Of a stretch of 64,000 nucleotides of DNA, positions 60,842 to 64,000 are shown piece by piece (within the stretch, counting starts at the first letter, position 1; every line of letters starts with the position of its first letter). Origin of the DNA: G963665495 sp963665495 (GTDB lineage Bacteria > Desulfobacterota > Desulfovibrionia > Desulfovibrionales > Desulfovibrionaceae); the NCBI GenBank assembly GCA_963665495.1, contig OY762289.1, positions 4,836,001-4,900,000 of the forward strand. The letters are read 5' to 3'. The translations under genes were made by a program, and so were the position numbers. The notes under the pieces are model-generated. The model ran no database searches. It was not told the DNA's origin and was given only the letters and a program-made list of their open reading frames with translations.

Positions 60842-62953
60842 TTACTCCTCCAATGCCTCGAGTACGTGTATCTCGTTGTTCAAAGGATCAATACGTCCCA
60901 GTCTGAGCTTCAGCCGTTGTCCGGGGTAGAGTTTTTCACCGAACATATTGCGCGGACCGCGTACCAGAAGCTGCTCCAGCGGCAGCGCCACCGTCACAAA
61001 GTTCTGGTTCTCTTCCACCACCACCCCGTCGAATAACCTCTTCTTACAGTTCATCTTGAAATACAGCAACTTCCAATACCGCGGCCGGAATCGCTGCGCA
61101 CGGCCCACTGCATCAAGATGCGCGTTCAAGGAAGGGAGCATCTCGGTAAGGGTCTGACGGTCATATTTTGGCGCTCCCTGCTGCAGAAAGGCCACAACCT
61201 GCTCCAGGTTCACAAAATCAGGATAGCGCCTCAACGGCGAAGTAATCGGACTGTAAGCGCGTACGCCCAGGCTGGCATGCGGCCGGGTCACCGTTTCCAG
61301 CACCGAGCTTCCCAGAACCTTGACGATACGGTGCACGTCCGCGGGTTCGCGCCAGATTCCGGCGCTGTCCTTGGGCAGGCTTACTGCCTGCGTACGCAGA
61401 TACAACGGCACATCGTGCGATTCGCCCCAGATGGCCAGAGCGCTGTTGGCCAGAATCATCAGCTCGCTGATCAGCCCCATGGATAAGGGGCATTGTTCCT
61501 TGGCCTCTATGATCACTTCAGTCTGCGCACCCTCGCCCTTAAGAGTCAGCTCCGGATCCTCGCGTTCGATAATCACCGCTCCCCGCTTCAGGCGCGTATC
61601 CCTGAGCAGATCGGAAAGCTGCAGCGCAAGCCTGAGCTGCCGTTCCTGTTCAAGAACCGCCGCATCAGATTCCGGCAGTTCCCCTTCAGCGCACAAGAGT
61701 TTTTCCACGGCCGTATACGCCAGATTCGCCTTGACCCTGATCCACTCAATACGCGGTTCGCAGGTCTGCAGTTCGCCTTCTGAATCCAGATTGATATCCA
61801 GCACCAGCGACGGCCGGATTTCTCCCTGCACCAGACTGAACAATCCCGTTCCCAGCGCCTCGGGCATCATGTGGCTGTTGCCTTCGGGCAAGTACAGACT
61901 GGTGGCGCGGGAGGCCACGGCTTTGCCGAGTCTGGAGTCCGAATCAAGAAAAAGAGCTGGGCATGCCAGAGCTATCAGGACGTGCCGGCCGTCCTGTTCG
62001 TTGCCTGGCTCGCTTATGAAAAAGGCATCGTCAATGTCTTTGGTGCTCTCGGAATCGATACTCACAAAAGGCGTATCCAGAGGATCATGCCCGGCGTCGG
62101 CACAGGCGCGGGCAATGGCGGCCACCTCATCGGCATATTCGGCGGACCAGGAGTCCCCGGGCGCGTACCCGGCCTGATCCAGCAGATAATTGTGATGCTC
62201 GGGGACAATGCCCCAGGTCATAGCCAGAAGCAGAGGCATGTTCGGATCGGCCGGCAACCCCATGGCGCAGCTGTTCCACAGGGCGGCGCTGGTGGAATCG
62301 TCCGGATTGGCAATCCGCTGGCGCAGCAGATCCTCCAATCCTTTTGCAATGTCTTCCTGCCGGGGCAGATCGAAGTTCCTGGCCTTGCCGCATCGCACGG
62401 TCCAGAGTTCGAGAAAGAGCCGTTTCCCTTCTAAAACAATGCGCTCGCGTTCCTCAGCTGCCTTTTGTTCAGCCAGGCGGGCTTCGACCTTTTCTTCCGG
62501 AAAAATTTCAAAATCCGGCGGATGAAATTTGAAATGGGTTTTGCAATTGAGCATGGCCCGGCCGATGGCGGCCAGTTTTTCCACATCACGGGCCTCGCTT
62601 TTATCCCAGAGAAGCTCGGCAAACCACTCCACACTGGCCTTGGGCACCTCCCCCTGGGCCAGTTCCCAAATTTCCAGCGGATCAATGGATTCTTCGAGTT
62701 CTTCCCGCTCCTGCTGGTGTTTGGCAAGGGTGGTAAGAATATCCTGGCGTGAAAACTCGCCGCTGTACTGCGGACCGGACCAGGAGAGCAGCCGGGCCGC
62801 CTGCAGCTTTACCTCACGTTTGTTGAGGGTGAGCAGACGGTATTTCCCGCTTTGTTCCTCCAGCACCCAGGCAAGCTGCGGCTTGTTCCCGTGCATGAAT
62901 TCCACCACGCACCCCTGCCCGGGGTGGCGCACCGCTTCGCGCATAGCGCCCAT
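60842..62953 (-). CDS. RNB-domain exoribonuclease (RNase II family)
   Basis: 703 residues (an ATG three codons later is an alternative start). An N-terminal domain of about 280 residues is followed by the RNB domain beginning near 295. The catalytic acid cluster VSIDSESTKDIDDAFF has Asp300, Asp306, Asp308 and Asp309. LGVRAYSPITSPLRRYPDFVN is the conserved RNB C-terminal block. It degrades RNA 3' to 5'. The N-terminal part is not the usual cold-shock pair of E. coli RNase II, which fits the shorter proteobacterial RNB group. First gene before plsY. Confidence 0.88.
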   Translation of the reverse strand: MGAMREAVRHPGQGCVVEFMHGNKPQLAWVLEEQSGKYRLLTLNKREVKLQAARLLSWSGPQYSGEFSRQDILTTLAKHQQEREELEESIDPLEIWELAQGEVPKASVEWFAELLWDKSEARDVEKLAAIGRAMLNCKTHFKFHPPDFEIFPEEKVEARLAEQKAAEERERIVLEGKRLFLELWTVRCGKARNFDLPRQEDIAKGLEDLLRQRIANPDDSTSAALWNSCAMGLPADPNMPLLLAMTWGIVPEHHNYLLDQAGYAPGDSWSAEYADEVAAIARACADAGHDPLDTPFVSIDSESTKDIDDAFFISEPGNEQDGRHVLIALACPALFLDSDSRLGKAVASRATSLYLPEGNSHMMPEALGTGLFSLVQGEIRPSLVLDINLDSEGELQTCEPRIEWIRVKANLAYTAVEKLLCAEGELPESDAAVLEQERQLRLALQLSDLLRDTRLKRGAVIIEREDPELTLKGEGAQTEVIIEAKEQCPLSMGLISELMILANSALAIWGESHDVPLYLRTQAVSLPKDSAGIWREPADVHRIVKVLGSSVLETVTRPHASLGVRAYSPITSPLRRYPDFVNLEQVVAFLQQGAPKYDRQTLTEMLPSLNAHLDAVGRAQRFRPRYWKLLYFKMNCKKRLFDGVVVEENQNFVTVALPLEQLLVRGPRNMFGEKLYPGQRLKLRLGRIDPLNNEIHVLEALEE

Positions 62954-63084
62954 AAAATAAATCCTAAAGAGAAAATTGGTTAACCATCCGCGGAGGCAAG
63001 TGAAGCACGCAATTCGTCAGGGTCGCTGCCCTGAACCCGCCAGAGCTAAGTACAAATTTTCTCAGCAAAAAGTTTTTGGAATTC

Positions 63085-63185
63085 GGATGCACTCACTTTG
63101 CCTGCCGGATCTTATAGCGAAAACGAAAAGCCATACTTGGTATTTCGGATTGCAAATTCCCGTCAAATGCAAAGAGAGTGCATCC
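63085..63185. repeat. 17-bp near-perfect inverted repeat flanking 67 bases
   Basis: GGATGCACTCACTTTGC (63085-63101) and its complement with one mismatch (63169-63185) face each other in the space between the RNase II-family and purH genes. Nothing coding lies between them. A CTGCC-GAA-GGCAG hairpin follows at 63186-63198. Confidence 0.6.
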
Positions 63186-63218
63186 CTGCCGAAGGCAGTT
63201 AAAAAATCGAACGAAAAC

Positions 63219-64000
63219 TTAATGTTTGAACGAACGCTGGCCTGTGAAGACCATGGCCACCTGCGGTTTGGCTTCGTTCACAGCCTGGATGATCTCGTAA
63301 TCCCGGATGGATCCGCCGGGTTGGGCGATGGCCGCCACACCCTGCTTTACGGCCAGGTCCACACCGTCGCGGAAAGGGAAAAATCCGTCAGATACGAGCA
63401 CGGAACCGGGGATGCCGCCTTTAGCTTCCTTAGTGCGCGTATTGATGTCTTCCAGTGCAGCTCCGTATGTGGTGTTGTTTACAGCCTCGTCCGGAGTTGC
63501 TTCGGCCTTGGCCTGCAATTCGTACAAGGAAAGCCCGAACTGTTCGAAAGCCAGACGGTCCGCGTATTTGACATAGGCCTTGCCAATGGTCAGATCCACA
63601 CAGCCCACTCGATCCTGTTCGCCGGTGCCGATGGCCACGCTGCAGCCATCCTTGATGAAAATAACGGAATTGGAAGTGACGCCCGCTTCAACAGCCCAGG
63701 CGAAAAGCAGATCTTCGGCTTCCTGGGCACTGGGCTTGCGCGCCACATAGTTTGCGCCGTCTTTCTCGGTCTGTGCCGGGAGAAAATCGCTTACGGACAA
63801 AATCCGGTTGCGGAAGGAGAACTGCAGCACCATTCCGCCATCTGTGAGGGATTTGATGTCCAGAAAAGGCTCTCCTGCCAGCTTGTCCAATTCAGCCAGC
63901 CCGGGGATTTGCAGAATCCGGAGATTCTTACGATGCTTGAGAATCTCCAGGGCTTTTTGTTCGTAGGCCGGTGCGGCTACCACTTCGAAGTATACGGCGT
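63219..64000 (-). CDS. purH: PurH-type AICAR transformylase / IMP cyclohydrolase, C-terminal part (5' end outside the window)
   Basis: About 260 residues are visible and the frame stays open to the window edge (codons AVYFEVV precede the first GTG). The sequence is the C-terminal AICAR transformylase domain: EVVAAPAYEQKALEIL, SVAIGTGEQDRVGCVDL, VSDGFFPFRDGVDLAV, IAQPGGSIRDYEIIQAVNEA and the terminal MVFTGQRSFKH. It adds the formyl group in the penultimate step of IMP synthesis. With purB-pyrE it is the second purine gene in the window, but they are far apart. Confidence 0.92.
   Translation of the reverse strand, partial: AVYFEVVAAPAYEQKALEILKHRKNLRILQIPGLAELDKLAGEPFLDIKSLTDGGMVLQFSFRNRILSVSDFLPAQTEKDGANYVARKPSAQEAEDLLFAWAVEAGVTSNSVIFIKDGCSVAIGTGEQDRVGCVDLTIGKAYVKYADRLAFEQFGLSLYELQAKAEATPDEAVNNTTYGAALEDINTRTKEAKGGIPGSVLVSDGFFPFRDGVDLAVKQGVAAIAQPGGSIRDYEIIQAVNEAKPQVAMVFTGQRSFKH

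Overview
The window reads as chromosomal DNA of a Desulfovibrionales-type sulfate reducer. The strongest sign is a complete tmc transmembrane redox complex operon (30.1-33.8 kb) with a tetraheme class III cytochrome c3, an HdrD-like iron-sulfur/CCG protein and a cytochrome b-like subunit. A dense set of chemotaxis receptors and phosphorelay proteins fits the same group. Base composition is mid-GC with AT-rich stretches at 29.7-29.9, 38.0-38.5 and 50.2-52.4 kb. I see no rRNA, tRNA, CRISPR array or intact insertion sequence.

Layout. 0-6 kb: the end of a glycosyltransferase, then a type VI secretion cargo-type module: a 1237-residue DUF2169/pentapeptide protein, a second pentapeptide protein and a PAAR-like DUF4150 protein. 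6-20 kb: a multi-PAS histidine kinase with an eroded ATPase domain, a C45-like hydrolase and TIM-barrel pair, an L,D-transpeptidase operon, a purB-pyrE gene fusion, two response regulators, an alcohol dehydrogenase, and a MerR-like regulator preceded by TATCGATA palindromes. 20-30 kb: metK, panC, an M23 peptidase, fmdB-hemC and a receptor operon (stand-alone Cache protein plus MCP). 30-47 kb: tmcDCBA, a secreted ricin-type lectin, a giant class I adenylate cyclase with repeat domains, a poly-HAMP MCP ending in a CheR-tether-like pentapeptide, a peroxiredoxin, and a three-gene operon of binding protein, hybrid kinase and response-regulator kinase. 47-52 kb: hsp20-lon and an AT-rich islet with an ankyrin-repeat gene. 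52.7-56.6 kb: a urease-like operon. 56.6-64 kb: a GT-C-like membrane protein, infA, lgt, plsY, an RNase II-family gene and the end of purH.

The most striking item is the urease-like operon (ureD-ureA-ureB-ureC-ureF). The alpha subunit keeps the full length, alignment register and flanking motifs of UreC, but four of six nickel-ligand positions and the catalytic His320 and Arg336 are replaced (H134Q, K217N, H246Q, D360S, H320R, R336P). ureE and ureG are absent from the locus. It looks like an assembled urease fold without the nickel chemistry. A second candidate is the DUF2169 protein, whose middle resembles a DnaG/TOPRIM primase core that has lost its acidic metal ligands. A third is the purB-pyrE fusion.
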